The position numbers were made by a program, and so were the translations under genes. 64,000 bases of DNA from Paraburkholderia kururiensis (GTDB lineage Bacteria; Pseudomonadota; Gammaproteobacteria; Burkholderiales; Burkholderiaceae), in assembly GCF_034424375.1 (NCBI RefSeq), contig NZ_CP139965.1, positions 3,906,001 to 3,970,000 on the forward strand, written 5' to 3'. The notes below the pieces were generated by a model. That model ran no database searches. It was not told where the DNA came from and saw nothing but the letters and a program-made list of their open reading frames with translations. Positions 45,493-55,037 of the stretch are shown piece after piece (position 1 is the stretch's first letter; every line of letters starts with the position of its first letter).

Positions 45493-45530
45493 AACAAAAA
45501 ACCGCCGGAGAAAACCATCCGGCGGTTGTT
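45493..45530 (-). terminator. Terminator of resB-ccsB
   Basis: Ten-base arms AACCGCCGGA and TCCGGCGGTT with an eight-base loop, followed on the minus strand by TTTTTG. It lies 23 bases after the ccsB stop and separates it from msrP. Confidence 0.88.
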
Positions 45531-45552
45531 TGTCGTTCGAGAGCGGCGGATC

Positions 45553-46764
45553 TTACAGCTTGCCGTAGCTATGCAGCCCCGACAGGAACATGTTGACGCC
45601 CAGGAACGCGAACGTGGTGACGAGGAGGCCCGTCAGCGCCCACCAGGCCGCCACCGACCCGCGCAGTCCCTTCATGAGCCGCATGTGGAGCCACGCAGCG
45701 TAATTGAGCCAGACGATCAGCGCCCAGGTTTCCTTCGGGTCCCAGCTCCAGTAGCCGCCCCAGGCTTCGGCGGCCCACAGCGCGCCGAGAATCGTCGCGA
45801 TGGTGAAGAACGCAAAACCCACGGCGATCGACTTGTACATAACGTCGTCGAGCACCTCGAGCTCCGGCAGGCGGTCCGCCAGCACGCCGCGCTCCTTCAT
45901 CAGATACGCAACGCCCACCATGGCCGACAGCGCAAAGCTGCCGTAGCCGATGAAGTTGGCCGGCACGTGGATCTTCATCCACCAGCTTTGCAGCGCGGGC
46001 ACGAGCGGCTGGATCTGCTGGGCGTCGCGCGCAATCGAGTACCACATCAGGAAGCCGACGGCCGCGCTGATCACGAGCAGCACGAACGCGCCCAGCGAGC
46101 GCGTGTTGTAGTGCTTCTCGTAGAAGAGGTAGAAGAGCGCGGTGATCAGGCTGAACAGCACGAACACTTCGTAGAGGTTCGAGATGGGAATGTGGCCAAC
46201 GTCCGCGCCGATCAGGTACGACTCGTACCAGCGCACCATCAGGCCGACGAAGCCCATCAGCACCGCCGCCCACGTCAGTTTCGAACCGATCGCGCCGCCC
46301 ACCGGCGAGCGCGAGAGCGTACCGATCCAGTAGAACAGGGTGGCGAGCACGAACAGCGCGCTCATCCAGAGGATCGCGGACTGGCTCGACAGGAAGTACT
46401 TGAGGAAAAAGGCGGTGTCCGCTCGCGCCAGATCGCCGTGATAGAACTGGATGCCGGCCAGCGACAGCGCCGCGATACCGGCCATGAGCAGCCGCGCCGG
46501 CTTCCAGCGCCAGCCCAGCACGATGAGCGCGGGCACGGTGCAGACCAGCACGAGCTTGTCGTAGTAGTTCATGTGCGCGTGGTAACGCGAGAGCGCGAAA
46601 CCCGCGCCGGCCACGAGCGCAAGTGCGAACAGCCAGTCGAAAGCGCCGAGACGCCGCAGGAAGGAACGCTCGTCGCCGAGCGCGTTTATCTCCGGGGCGG
46701 CGGGCGGCGTAGCAGGCACGCGCGGCGCGCCGGGGCGGGATGAGGAAACCTGAGTCAAATCCAT
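45553..46764 (-). CDS. ccsB: Cytochrome c biogenesis protein CcsB (CcsA/ResC family)
   Basis: A haem-handling integral membrane subunit of System II cytochrome c maturation. 403 residues with about eight membrane helices and the tryptophan-rich WWD motif WGGYWSWDPKETW on the periplasmic side. ATG 46764 was chosen; an upstream open stretch lacks similarity. Works with ResB, whose gene ends five bases before this start. Confidence 0.95.
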   Translation of the reverse strand: MDLTQVSSSRPGAPRVPATPPAAPEINALGDERSFLRRLGAFDWLFALALVAGAGFALSRYHAHMNYYDKLVLVCTVPALIVLGWRWKPARLLMAGIAALSLAGIQFYHGDLARADTAFFLKYFLSSQSAILWMSALFVLATLFYWIGTLSRSPVGGAIGSKLTWAAVLMGFVGLMVRWYESYLIGADVGHIPISNLYEVFVLFSLITALFYLFYEKHYNTRSLGAFVLLVISAAVGFLMWYSIARDAQQIQPLVPALQSWWMKIHVPANFIGYGSFALSAMVGVAYLMKERGVLADRLPELEVLDDVMYKSIAVGFAFFTIATILGALWAAEAWGGYWSWDPKETWALIVWLNYAAWLHMRLMKGLRGSVAAWWALTGLLVTTFAFLGVNMFLSGLHSYGKL

Positions 46765-46768
46765 GTTC

Positions 46769-48982
46769 TTACCGGGTCGAATCTGCAGCGTTCTCTGACG
46801 GCACAGCAGGGGCTGTGCCACGAGCGTCGGAAGCGTCGGGAGTCAGCGGTTTGACGCCCAGCGCCTGGCCGACGGCATCGCGGGTGCGGGCAAACTCTTT
46901 TTCGAAATCGAAGGTCCTGCGCGCCGTCGACATGGCCATGACGACGTTCACGCCCGAGCCGCTATCTTTGAGCCAGAACCACAGCCGGCGTTCGCGCACG
47001 TAGAACATCGAGAAGATGCCGAGCACGAGAAGGAGGCTGCCAAGATACACGACTTTCTTGCCAGGCGCCCGCGTGAGCTGGAACACCGACGCCTGCACCT
47101 GCTTGAACGAATCGAGTTGCAGGTAGACGGGGGCTCCATACAGAAAGCTGTCGGACACCGCGTTGATCGAATCTTGCACAAAGCGCGTGGTCTGGGTATC
47201 GGGCTTTACATCAGGCTCGCCCGCCTGCTCGCGGGCGAGCTGCCACAAGTCCCAGGTCGAGCCTTCCAGCATGCGCAGCAGGAGGCCCGCAGCCTTCTCC
47301 TGCTCTCCCTTCGGCACCGACTTGTCGATGAACGCCGCAATGGCCTGGAAGCCGCCGACGGATTGCCCCGGCACAGCTTTGCCGGAGACGTCGTCGGCGC
47401 CTGCAAAGAGGGTCAGGACGCGCACCGCGCTTTCCTCGAGATGCTGCTGCAGCTCGCGATTGGCTTCCGGCACGGAGCGCGCCGCGAACCGGTGCGCCGC
47501 CTGGGCACGCAGCGCCGGATCTTCGAACGCGGCGCGCACGCGCATCCATTCGTTCACGGTGCCGCCGCTGTCGGCCGGGATGCGCAGATAGCGGAACGGG
47601 TCGTCCGGGTTCGTGCGCATGCCGGCGAGGAACATCCGGGCGCCGCCTACGTCGACGGGCACCATGTAATTGTTGTACTCGCGCGCCTGCCCGTCCTTGT
47701 CGCGCACCTTGTACTGCACGGAGGGGCCGACGTTGTGCAGGTCGAGCGGCTTCGACGTCTTCGCGCCCGAGCCAAGGCGCTCGTCGAACACTTCCTTGAG
47801 CGATCGATGCGCGACGCCGCGAACGTCCGTCGAGCCGCTGCCGTTCGAGATGTTCTCGACGTTGATGGCGCGGAAATCGGTGAATTCGACGGTCTGGCCA
47901 TCCGCACCCGGCGTCGACGCGGGCAGCGGCGCGGAATTGCCGATCGTGCCGCCGAACGCGAACGACTTCGTGCTGTCGCCCGTCATCGGCCAGGCGGTCA
48001 TCTGCATCTGCGAGCCGCCGTCCTGGAAGCTCGATTGATAGATCGACACGCCGTCGTATTCGAACGGCTTGTTCACCTCGACGCGCGCCGGAACGCGTTG
48101 GCCGGTCTTGTGATCGATTACGACGATGTCGCTCGCGAAGAGCTTCGGCATGCCGGTCGAGTAGTAATCGACGATGAACTTGTTGAGCTGGATGGAAAAC
48201 GGCAGATCCTGGATCAGCGAACCGTTCGGCTGGTTGAGAATCGCCGTGGAAACGAACTGGCCTTCCGGCACCCACGCATAGCCGCGGAACGTCGGATTGG
48301 AAACGGAGAGCCGGTGCTCCGGCGCGATCTGGCTGATGACCGTGTTGCTGCGAATCGGCGTCTTGTCGAAGAGCCACATCTGCAGCTTGATAGGCAGGTT
48401 GCTGTCGAGCAGCCCGCCGATGCAGATCACGACGATGGCCACGTGAGCAAAGATGTAGCCGATGCGCGTGAGCGCGCCGCGTTTGGCCGCGATGAGCGTA
48501 GCGCCCTCGCTTTCCCGCGTCACGAACTTGTAGCCGAGCCGGCCGGTAAGCTTCGTGAGCAGCTGGGCCGTCTGCGCACGCGAGCCCTGCACCATGTACT
48601 CGCCCTTGTGATGAAACGCGCGCAGGCTGCCTTCGCGGACCTTGTCTTTCCAGCTCTTCATGTCGGCAATCATCTTCGGCGCGTTGCGGATCACGCACAG
48701 CGAAACCGACACGACCAGAAAGCCGAGGATCAGCATGAACCACCACGCGCTGTACACGCTGTAGAGGCCCAGCGAACGGAAGATGTCGGCCCAGAACGGG
48801 CCGAACTGATTCACGTAATTCGGATACGGGTCGTCCTGGGTGAGGACGGTGCCGATGATGCTCGCGATCGAAAGAACCACGAGCAGCGCGATGGCGAAGC
48901 GCATCGAGCTCAGCAATTCGATCGCATTGCGCCATGCCCGCTGACGCGTATTCAACTGCAAACCCGACGTGGTGACGCTCAT
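46769..48982 (-). CDS. resB: Cytochrome c biogenesis protein ResB
   Basis: The partner of CcsB in System II: it keeps apocytochrome cysteines reduced and presents them for haem attachment. 737 residues: membrane helices at about 25-45, 72-95 and 180-200, a large periplasmic domain, and a last helix (KVVYLGSLLLVLGIFSMF) before a cytoplasmic tail. ATG 48982. The pair serves cytochromes such as the c4 encoded next door. Confidence 0.94.
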   Translation of the reverse strand: MSVTTSGLQLNTRQRAWRNAIELLSSMRFAIALLVVLSIASIIGTVLTQDDPYPNYVNQFGPFWADIFRSLGLYSVYSAWWFMLILGFLVVSVSLCVIRNAPKMIADMKSWKDKVREGSLRAFHHKGEYMVQGSRAQTAQLLTKLTGRLGYKFVTRESEGATLIAAKRGALTRIGYIFAHVAIVVICIGGLLDSNLPIKLQMWLFDKTPIRSNTVISQIAPEHRLSVSNPTFRGYAWVPEGQFVSTAILNQPNGSLIQDLPFSIQLNKFIVDYYSTGMPKLFASDIVVIDHKTGQRVPARVEVNKPFEYDGVSIYQSSFQDGGSQMQMTAWPMTGDSTKSFAFGGTIGNSAPLPASTPGADGQTVEFTDFRAINVENISNGSGSTDVRGVAHRSLKEVFDERLGSGAKTSKPLDLHNVGPSVQYKVRDKDGQAREYNNYMVPVDVGGARMFLAGMRTNPDDPFRYLRIPADSGGTVNEWMRVRAAFEDPALRAQAAHRFAARSVPEANRELQQHLEESAVRVLTLFAGADDVSGKAVPGQSVGGFQAIAAFIDKSVPKGEQEKAAGLLLRMLEGSTWDLWQLAREQAGEPDVKPDTQTTRFVQDSINAVSDSFLYGAPVYLQLDSFKQVQASVFQLTRAPGKKVVYLGSLLLVLGIFSMFYVRERRLWFWLKDSGSGVNVVMAMSTARRTFDFEKEFARTRDAVGQALGVKPLTPDASDARGTAPAVPSENAADSTR

Positions 48983-49001
48983 TCAAACTCCGACTCAACA
49001 G

Positions 49002-49065
49002 CAAAAAAGGGTGAAGGGCTGTCGTGTCGTGACGACGCCCCCACCCTTTTCTTGTTTTCTTGCCC
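49002..49065. terminator. Hairpin between cytochrome c4 and resB
   Basis: The arm AAAAAGGGTG (49004-49013) pairs with CACCCTTTT (49052-49060), enclosing a second stem (GTCGT against ACGAC). T-rich sequence follows on the plus strand and A-rich sequence precedes it, so it can terminate cytochrome c4 transcripts on the minus strand. Confidence 0.7.
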
Positions 49066-49113
49066 GCCCTGACTGGGCCGGCTGGTTCTCATCCGACGCG
49101 AACCGCGAGCCCT

Positions 49114-49767
49114 TCAGTGCAGCCCGGCGATATAGTCGGCGACCGCCTTGATCTCGCTATCGGACAGTCGCTGCGACACCGCATGCATCGGTTCGTTGTT
49201 ATTGCGCGTGCCCTGCTGGAAAGCGGTGAGCTGCGCAACGATGTACTCGGACCACTGCCCTGAGAGCCGCGGGTACTGGGACGGGATACCCTGCCCCGTG
49301 GGGCCGTGACAGGCGGCACACGCCGGCACCCCCCGCTCGGCGTCACCGCCGCGATAAATCTTCTGGCCCAGCGCAACGGTGCTCGCATTATGCGCGTACC
49401 CGGGCTTTGGCGCTTGCGCCGCGAAATAGGCCGCGACGTTCTGCATGTCCTGATCGGACAGCGCGCCGACGATACCGGCCATGATCGGGTTGCTGCGCGC
49501 CGCCGGCTTGCCGTCGGCCGGCTTGAAGTCGTGGAGCTGCTTGACGAGATACTCGGGATGCTGGCCGGCGAGCTTCGGATACGCGCCGCCGGCGCTATTG
49601 CCGTCTGCCCCGTGACATGCGGCGCAGACCTGTGTTGCGATTGTCTGCCCGCGATTCAGATCGGGCTTTGCCTGATCCGCTGCCATTGCTTTTTGCACTG
49701 CCACTGCCGAAAGACCTGCCGCTACCGCAAATTCAAGCACCATCAAGGACTTGCACAGTCGATTCAT
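49114..49767 (-). CDS. Dihaem cytochrome c4
   Basis: A periplasmic electron carrier towards terminal oxidases. 217 residues, a signal peptide (cut near KAMA, residue 29), then two tandem cytochrome c domains with CAACH at 48-52 and again in VPACAACHG. ATG 49767 follows AGGG; an earlier GTG (49773) adds two residues. Placed next to the resB-ccsB maturation genes and divergent from engB. Confidence 0.94.
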   Translation of the reverse strand: MNRLCKSLMVLEFAVAAGLSAVAVQKAMAADQAKPDLNRGQTIATQVCAACHGADGNSAGGAYPKLAGQHPEYLVKQLHDFKPADGKPAARSNPIMAGIVGALSDQDMQNVAAYFAAQAPKPGYAHNASTVALGQKIYRGGDAERGVPACAACHGPTGQGIPSQYPRLSGQWSEYIVAQLTAFQQGTRNNNEPMHAVSQRLSDSEIKAVADYIAGLH

Positions 49768-50030
49768 TCGCACACCCTGTTTCGTCTTGTGGGATTAGGC
49801 TCTGCAAAATACGACGGCGACCGATCTACCGCGAAGACCCGCGCACGCCTCGAATTGTCTCCGTATCGAGGACTTTAGTAAGGTCTTCAGTAAACCGCTG
49901 TATTGTACAATAACTCGCTATACGCAATGGCGCCAGTCGGACCTCTCCCCGGCGCCTCCTCCGCCGCACGGCGCCTTCCGTCCGGGCGTCCGGCATTCGC
50001 CGCGGCGTCTCACATTCTGGTTTCCCCCTC
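49768..50030. promoter_or_regulatory. Divergent region cytochrome c4 / engB
   Basis: This region holds 263 bases with a local AT-rich patch around 49880-49930. On the plus strand TGTACAAT resembles an extended -10 box, with TCTTCA 16 bases upstream as a weak -35. Assignment is tentative. Confidence 0.35.
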
Positions 50031-50690
50031 ATGGCCTTCCTGCTCCATCAAGCCCGCTTCTTCACGACGGTCAATCATTTGCGTGACCTGCCGGCCACGG
50101 CGCAGCCCGAGATCGCGTTTGCAGGGCGTTCCAACGCAGGGAAATCGACGGCCATCAACGTGCTGTGCAACCAGAAGCGGCTCGCCTTCGCCTCGAAGAC
50201 GCCCGGGCGCACGCAGCACATCAACTACTTCTCGGTGGGGCCGGCCGCGGAGCCGGTGGCGCACGTCGTGGACCTGCCCGGCTACGGGTACGCCGAGGTG
50301 CCGGACGCATCGAAGGCGCACTGGGAGGAACTGCTGTCGCGCTATCTGCAGACCCGCGCCCAGTTGCGCGGCCTGATTCTCATGATGGACGCCCGCCGTC
50401 CGCTGACCGAACTGGACCGGCGGATGATCGAGTGGTTCGAACCCACCGGCAAGCCGATCCATGCGTTGCTGACGAAATGCGACAAATTGACGCGTCAAGA
50501 GAGTACCAATGCGCTGCGCATGACGAAGAAGGGCTTCGACGAATATCGGGCAGCCGGCCACACGGGCGAACTCAGCGCACAGCTCTTCTCTTCGCTCAAG
50601 CGCATCGGGCTGGACGAAGCGCACGAATTGATCGAAAGCTGGATTGCGCCGGCCGAGCACGCCGGCGAGGCGGAAGCGGCAGCGGAATAA
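50031..50690 (+). CDS. engB: Ribosome-biogenesis GTPase EngB (YihA/YsxC)
   Basis: An essential GTPase for large-subunit assembly. 219 residues with G1 GRSNAGKST (32-40), G3 DLPGYGYAEV and G4 TKCD. The last residues are Ala/Glu-rich. ATG 50031. Single gene, followed by a hairpin. Confidence 0.96.
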   Translation: MAFLLHQARFFTTVNHLRDLPATAQPEIAFAGRSNAGKSTAINVLCNQKRLAFASKTPGRTQHINYFSVGPAAEPVAHVVDLPGYGYAEVPDASKAHWEELLSRYLQTRAQLRGLILMMDARRPLTELDRRMIEWFEPTGKPIHALLTKCDKLTRQESTNALRMTKKGFDEYRAAGHTGELSAQLFSSLKRIGLDEAHELIESWIAPAEHAGEAEAAAE

Positions 50691-50784
50691 CGGCGAGCAT
50701 ACATGCGACATGCCGTCGCGGCGGCCCGGCTACGGAAACGCCCGTTTGTTGGGCACGGCGACGGCCCCGTCATTCCGGGCGCCC

Positions 50785-50818
50785 ATAAAAAAACCCGCCG
50801 GGTTGGCGGCGGGTTAAC
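50785..50818. terminator. Hairpin after engB
   Basis: AACCCGCCG (50792-50800) pairs with CGGCGGGTT (50807-50815). The adjacent run is of As on the plus strand, so the T-run lies on the minus strand, where no gene reads; on the plus strand only TTAAC follows. Function uncertain. Confidence 0.45.
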
Positions 50819-50983
50819 AGCCTAATCGAAAAACGACAGGCACCCGCTCAGGGAGGAGAAGCGGGGAGTCCGGCGCAGAGCGCCTCGCTCGATCGGTATG
50901 ATATACCATTGACCTGAAAAGTTTCTGCCACGCGGGAACCGCTGCGTCCCGCCCTTCTGCCGTCCTCTCCCACGATATCCGAC

Positions 50984-51982
50984 ATGAGCTTCTACCCTCA
51001 TCTCCGTCCGCGCCGCATGCGACGCGACGACTTCTCGCGCCGCCTGATGCGCGAAACCATCCTCACCACCAACGACCTGATTTACCCCGTTTTCGTCGTA
51101 GAAGGCGAGAACGTGCGGCAAGCGGTGCCGTCGATGCCTGGCGTCGAACGCGTCTCCGTCGATCTGCTGATGCGTGTGGCCGAGCAATGCGTCGAACTCG
51201 GCGTGCCGGTCATTTCGCTCTTTCCGGCCATCGAGCCGTCTATCAAAACGCCCGACGGCCGCGAAGCCGCCAATGAAGCCGGCCTGATTCCGCGCGCCGT
51301 GCGCGAGCTGAAAAGGCACTTCCCGGATCTGGGCGTGCTCACCGACGTTGCGCTCGACCCGTACACCAGTCACGGCCAGGACGGCGTGCTCGACGAAGCC
51401 GGATACGTGGTGAACGACGAGACGGTCGAAATCCTCGTTCAGCAGGCGCAAGCGCAAGCGCAAGCGGGCGTCGATATCGTCGCGCCGTCGGACATGATGG
51501 ACGGCCGCATCGGCGCGATCCGCGAGATGCTCGAGAGCGAGGGCCATATCCACACGCGCATCATGGCATATTCGGCGAAATACGCGTCGGCGTTCTATGG
51601 CCCGTTCCGCGATGCAGTGGGTTCCGCGTCGAACCTCGGCAAGAGCAACAAGATGACCTACCAGATGGACCCGGCGAATAGCGACGAAGCGCTGCGCGAA
51701 GTGCGCCTCGATATCGAAGAAGGCGCCGATATGGTGATGGTCAAGCCGGGCATGCCGTATCTGGACATCGTGCGCCGCGTGAAGGACGAGTTCCGTTATC
51801 CGACCTACGTGTATCAGGTGAGCGGCGAGTACGCGATGCTGAAAGCGGCCGCCCAAAACGGCTGGCTCGATCACGATAAGGTGATGATGGAATCGCTGCT
51901 CGCGTTCAAGCGCGCAGGCGCGGATGGCGTGCTCACTTACTTCGCGCTCGACGCAGCGCGGATTCTGCGCACGCAGCGATAG
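50984..51982 (+). CDS. hemB: Delta-aminolevulinic acid dehydratase (porphobilinogen synthase)
   Basis: Condenses two ALA molecules to porphobilinogen in haem synthesis. 332 residues. Schiff-base lysines are Lys199 (AYSAKYAS) and Lys254 (VMVKPGMP). The metal-site loop reads DVALDPYTSHGQDG (121-134), with Ala/Asp/Asp in place of the zinc cysteines, which marks the Mg-responsive type known from Pseudomonas. Near the System II cytochrome c genes. Confidence 0.97.
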   Translation: MSFYPHLRPRRMRRDDFSRRLMRETILTTNDLIYPVFVVEGENVRQAVPSMPGVERVSVDLLMRVAEQCVELGVPVISLFPAIEPSIKTPDGREAANEAGLIPRAVRELKRHFPDLGVLTDVALDPYTSHGQDGVLDEAGYVVNDETVEILVQQAQAQAQAGVDIVAPSDMMDGRIGAIREMLESEGHIHTRIMAYSAKYASAFYGPFRDAVGSASNLGKSNKMTYQMDPANSDEALREVRLDIEEGADMVMVKPGMPYLDIVRRVKDEFRYPTYVYQVSGEYAMLKAAAQNGWLDHDKVMMESLLAFKRAGADGVLTYFALDAARILRTQR

Positions 51983-52025
51983 TCCAGGCTGTCTGTCGCC
52001 CCGGTTGCGGCTTTAGGCACACAAA

Positions 52026-52068
52026 GTAAAAGAGGCACATCGGTTTTCGTCCGATGTGCCTCTTTTAC
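52026..52068. terminator. Bidirectional terminator between hemB and dsbD
   Basis: Eighteen-base perfect arms GTAAAAGAGGCACATCGG (52026-52043) and its complement (52051-52068), loop TTTTCGT. A-rich and T-rich ends on opposite sides suit termination of both convergent genes. Confidence 0.92.
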
Positions 52069-52123
52069 ATGATGTGTTGTGTTCGTTGCAGTAGCGCGCG
52101 TCGATGCAGTGCCGCGTGCGCCG

Positions 52124-53986
52124 CTAGGACTGCGGTGGCGCCGCGCGATCCAGGCTGCGCAGGAAGCGGTCGGCAGATTCGTAGCCGACTACGCGCAGAA
52201 CCTCTCTGCCGGTCTGGTCGAAGAAGATGATCCCCGGCGGTCCGAACAGGTCGAAGCGCTTGAGCAGAACCTGGTCGTCCGTGTTGTTCGCCGTCACGTC
52301 GGCGCGCAGGAGATTGAGCTGCTTCAGACGGCGTTGCACGCGCGGGTCGCTGAAGGTGAACTTCTCCATCTCCTTGCAGCTGACGCACCAATCCGCGTAG
52401 AAGTCCAACATAGCCGGCTTCAATGCGGTCTTCACCGCGTCGTCAAGCTGCGTCGACGAACGCACCGGCGCAAACGCGAGCTGGTTAGGCGATATGCCGC
52501 TGCCCGAGCCGGCTTCGTTGCCCCGGGCTGCCAGAACGGCGAGCGGACGAAGCGGGTCGGACGACCCCGCAGCCAGGCCCACGAGTAACGTCGCGCCCCA
52601 GATGGCCAGCGCCGCGCCAACGCCACGCCCGAGGCGGCGCCACGGCGTCGGACCACCCGAGTTCGGCGTGAAGAGGCCGAGCGCAGCGGCGGCAATCAAC
52701 AGCCAAACGGCAGCAAGCAGCATCCTCGTCCCGCCGCCCGACACCGGCCAGACGATCCACAAGGCGGCGGCGAGCAGGATCACGCCGAAGAACACCTTCA
52801 CGCCATCCATCCACGCGCCGGCACGCGGCAACAGCGCGCCAGCGCCCAAGCCCAGAACCAGTAGCGGCACGCCGAGGCCCAGCCCCATCGCAAACAGCGC
52901 CGCGCCGCCCAGCAAGGCGTTTCCGGTGTGCGCGATAAACGCCAGCACAGCAAAGAGTGGGGCTGTCATACAGGCGCCAACCACCAGCGCCGAAAGCGCA
53001 CCAAGTGACGCGACTGCCGCGTACTTGCCGGTGGGTCGACCTTGCGTCGCGCGCGACACGCCGTCCTGCCAACGACGCGGCAACGCGATGTCCATACCGC
53101 CGATCAGCGCGAATGCGAATATCGCGAGCAGAACGGCGAAAGCACCGAGCGCCCATGGGTTCTGCAACCATCCGCCAAGGCTCTGCCCGACGAAACCGGC
53201 CACGATGCCAAGCACCGTATAGACGAGCGCCATGCCCAGCACGTAAGCAAGCGACAGCGCGAACCCGCGCGTACGTGTAACGCCTGCGCCTTCGCCAATG
53301 ATGATGGCCGACAGGATAGGCACCATCGGGTACGAACAAGGAAGCAGGCTCAGCACCGCGCCGGCGACAAAGTAGAGCGCGACGACGGCGAGGAAACCGC
53401 CCTTCGTCAGCAACTGCTGTGCGTAGTCAGCGCTTGTGACGCGGTCGTACCAAGGACCGCTTGAATCGGCACCGCTACGGGCAGCGGTAGCGGCCGTGCC
53501 CGGCGCCGAGCTCGAGGCCTGCAGCGCGGCGCCGCTCACGTGATATGTGCGCACCATGGGCGGGTAACAGATTCCCGCATCTGCGCAACCCTGCGACGTG
53601 ACGGCCAGGTCAAATCCGGCTGTCGCCTGCTTCACGGGAACGCGGATGGTCAACTCGTTGCGATACGTCTCCACGTTCTTCTGGAATGTCGTATCGAACT
53701 TGACGTGGCCGGGCGGCAACTGCGGATCGCCCAAGGTGCCACTGCCTTTTTGCACTGCGAACGTGAACCGCTCACGATACATGTAATAGCCATCCGCGAT
53801 ACGGTAGTGAACGTCCACCTCGCCGGGCTGCTCGGTGGCGCTGAAGCGGAATGCGGCGTCGGGGTCCAGGAAGTCGTCGGCCGCTTGCGCGAGGCCCGCC
53901 CCGAGCAGCATCCCGAAGAGACTGCAGAGCAGCAGAACGATTGCGCGCATCACGCGAGCCGCGCGCTGATGAGGACGATTAAACAT
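52124..53986 (-). CDS. dsbD: Thiol:disulfide interchange protein DsbD
   Basis: Carries reducing power from cytoplasmic thioredoxin to periplasmic targets, including cytochrome c maturation. 620 residues: signal peptide, periplasmic alpha domain with cysteines in GCADAGICYPP, eight-helix membrane domain with LLPCSYPM and GACMTAPLF cysteines, and a C-terminal thioredoxin domain with CVSC (YADWCVSCKEME). ATG 53986 overlaps the end of cutA by eight bases (ATGTTTAA); an internal ATG at 53950 also precedes a good signal peptide. Confidence 0.94.
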   Translation of the reverse strand: MFNRPHQRAARVMRAIVLLLCSLFGMLLGAGLAQAADDFLDPDAAFRFSATEQPGEVDVHYRIADGYYMYRERFTFAVQKGSGTLGDPQLPPGHVKFDTTFQKNVETYRNELTIRVPVKQATAGFDLAVTSQGCADAGICYPPMVRTYHVSGAALQASSSAPGTAATAARSGADSSGPWYDRVTSADYAQQLLTKGGFLAVVALYFVAGAVLSLLPCSYPMVPILSAIIIGEGAGVTRTRGFALSLAYVLGMALVYTVLGIVAGFVGQSLGGWLQNPWALGAFAVLLAIFAFALIGGMDIALPRRWQDGVSRATQGRPTGKYAAVASLGALSALVVGACMTAPLFAVLAFIAHTGNALLGGAALFAMGLGLGVPLLVLGLGAGALLPRAGAWMDGVKVFFGVILLAAALWIVWPVSGGGTRMLLAAVWLLIAAAALGLFTPNSGGPTPWRRLGRGVGAALAIWGATLLVGLAAGSSDPLRPLAVLAARGNEAGSGSGISPNQLAFAPVRSSTQLDDAVKTALKPAMLDFYADWCVSCKEMEKFTFSDPRVQRRLKQLNLLRADVTANNTDDQVLLKRFDLFGPPGIIFFDQTGREVLRVVGYESADRFLRSLDRAAPPQS

Positions 53987-54311
53987 GAAGCGGGCGTTGG
54001 GTTTCGGCGATGATCCATTGGCCATAGGCCGGCGTGGCGGCGACCTGCCACGAGAGCACTTCCGGCGTTTCGTATGGGTGATGGCTCTGGATGAACTGTT
54101 CAAGCTCCAGTGACCGGGCGGCACTCGTCTTGAAGAGCAACTGGATCTCGTCGGCGGATTCGATCTTGCCTTGCCAGTGGTAATTCGAATGCACCGAGCC
54201 TAGCTGCGTCACGCAGGCGGCGAGGCGTGCATCGAGCGCGTTGGACGCGAGTTGCTGGGCGGTCTGCACGTCGGGCACAGTGGTCAAAATCAGGGTCACG
54301 TTGACGCTCAC
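53979..54311 (-). CDS. cutA: CutA-like divalent-cation tolerance protein
   Basis: A 110-residue trimeric protein of PII-like fold, with NVTLILTTVPD, ACVTQLGSVHSNYHWQGKI (two family segments here), and SHHPYETPEV near the C-terminus. Its role is not settled. In E. coli cutA lies directly upstream of dsbD, and the same overlap occurs here. GTG 54311 has GGAG five bases upstream; a GTG at 54344 would add 11 residues. Confidence 0.93.
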   Translation of the reverse strand: MSVNVTLILTTVPDVQTAQQLASNALDARLAACVTQLGSVHSNYHWQGKIESADEIQLLFKTSAARSLELEQFIQSHHPYETPEVLSWQVAATPAYGQWIIAETQRPLHV

Positions 54312-54424
54312 AGCCGCTCCAAAACGTCGAGAATCAGGGTGCACCTATCGTACCACCTGATCCGCGTACACTTCGGCGGTCGCCCGCACGGATAGCCAAC
54401 CAGTCAGGACCGGGCGCGCAGACG

Positions 54425-54455
54425 CAAAAAAGCCAGGCTTCGGCCTGGCTTCTTC
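54425..54455 (-). terminator. Terminator of the alpha ribosomal operon
   Basis: AGCCAGGC-CGAA-GCCTGGCT hairpin (54431-54450) followed on the minus strand by TTTTTT. Lies 30 bases after the rplQ stop and ends the long ribosomal transcript. Confidence 0.92.
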
Positions 54456-54480
54456 TGTACATCAAGAGAACGAGGAAAGC

Positions 54481-54876
54481 TTATTCAGCTTCCTGGACCT
54501 CTTCCGCTTCCACCGTTTCCGGACGGTCGAGCAGCTCGACGAGCGCCATCGGAGCGTTGTCGCCCACGCGGAAGCCGAATTTCAGGATGCGGAGGTAACC
54601 ACCCGGGCGGTTGGCGAAGCGCGGACCCAGCACGTCGAACAGCTTCGTGACCGAGTCGCGGTCGCGCAGGCGGTTGAATGCGAGGCGGCGGTTTGCCAGC
54701 GACGGCTTCTTGCCGAGCGTGATGAGGGGCTCGACAACCTTGCGAAGTTCCTTCGCCTTCGGCAGCGTGGTCTTGATGACTTCGTGCTCGATCAACGAGT
54801 TGGACATGTTACGGAGCATTGCCAGACGGTGGCTGCTCGTGCGGTTCAGTTTCCGCAGGCCATGACGGTGACGCAT
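54481..54876 (-). CDS. rplQ: 50S ribosomal protein L17
   Basis: 131 residues with the invariant MRHRHGLRKLNRTSSHR start and the SLIEHEVIKTTLPKAKE segment. The acidic C-terminal tail (ETVEAEEVQEAE) is common in betaproteobacteria. Last gene of the alpha operon, after rpoA. Confidence 0.98.
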   Translation of the reverse strand: MRHRHGLRKLNRTSSHRLAMLRNMSNSLIEHEVIKTTLPKAKELRKVVEPLITLGKKPSLANRRLAFNRLRDRDSVTKLFDVLGPRFANRPGGYLRILKFGFRVGDNAPMALVELLDRPETVEAEEVQEAE

Positions 54877-55037
54877 TTCAGTTTCCTTGAATCAAAGTTT
54901 TGATCCAGCTCTTCTATCGCCCAGGACAAGCCGTAGGCACGGGCCGGTAGTGAAAAAAGCAAGACGCGGATTTTAAAGGAAAATCCGCGCCCTTACCAGC
55001 GGCGGGACAGGCCCGCCTCAATGCTTGCTGCAGGCAG

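Noticed and set aside
47117..49072. A 651-codon open frame antisense to resB
   Set aside because: Shadow of resB, with no domain, signal sequence or ribosome site of its own.
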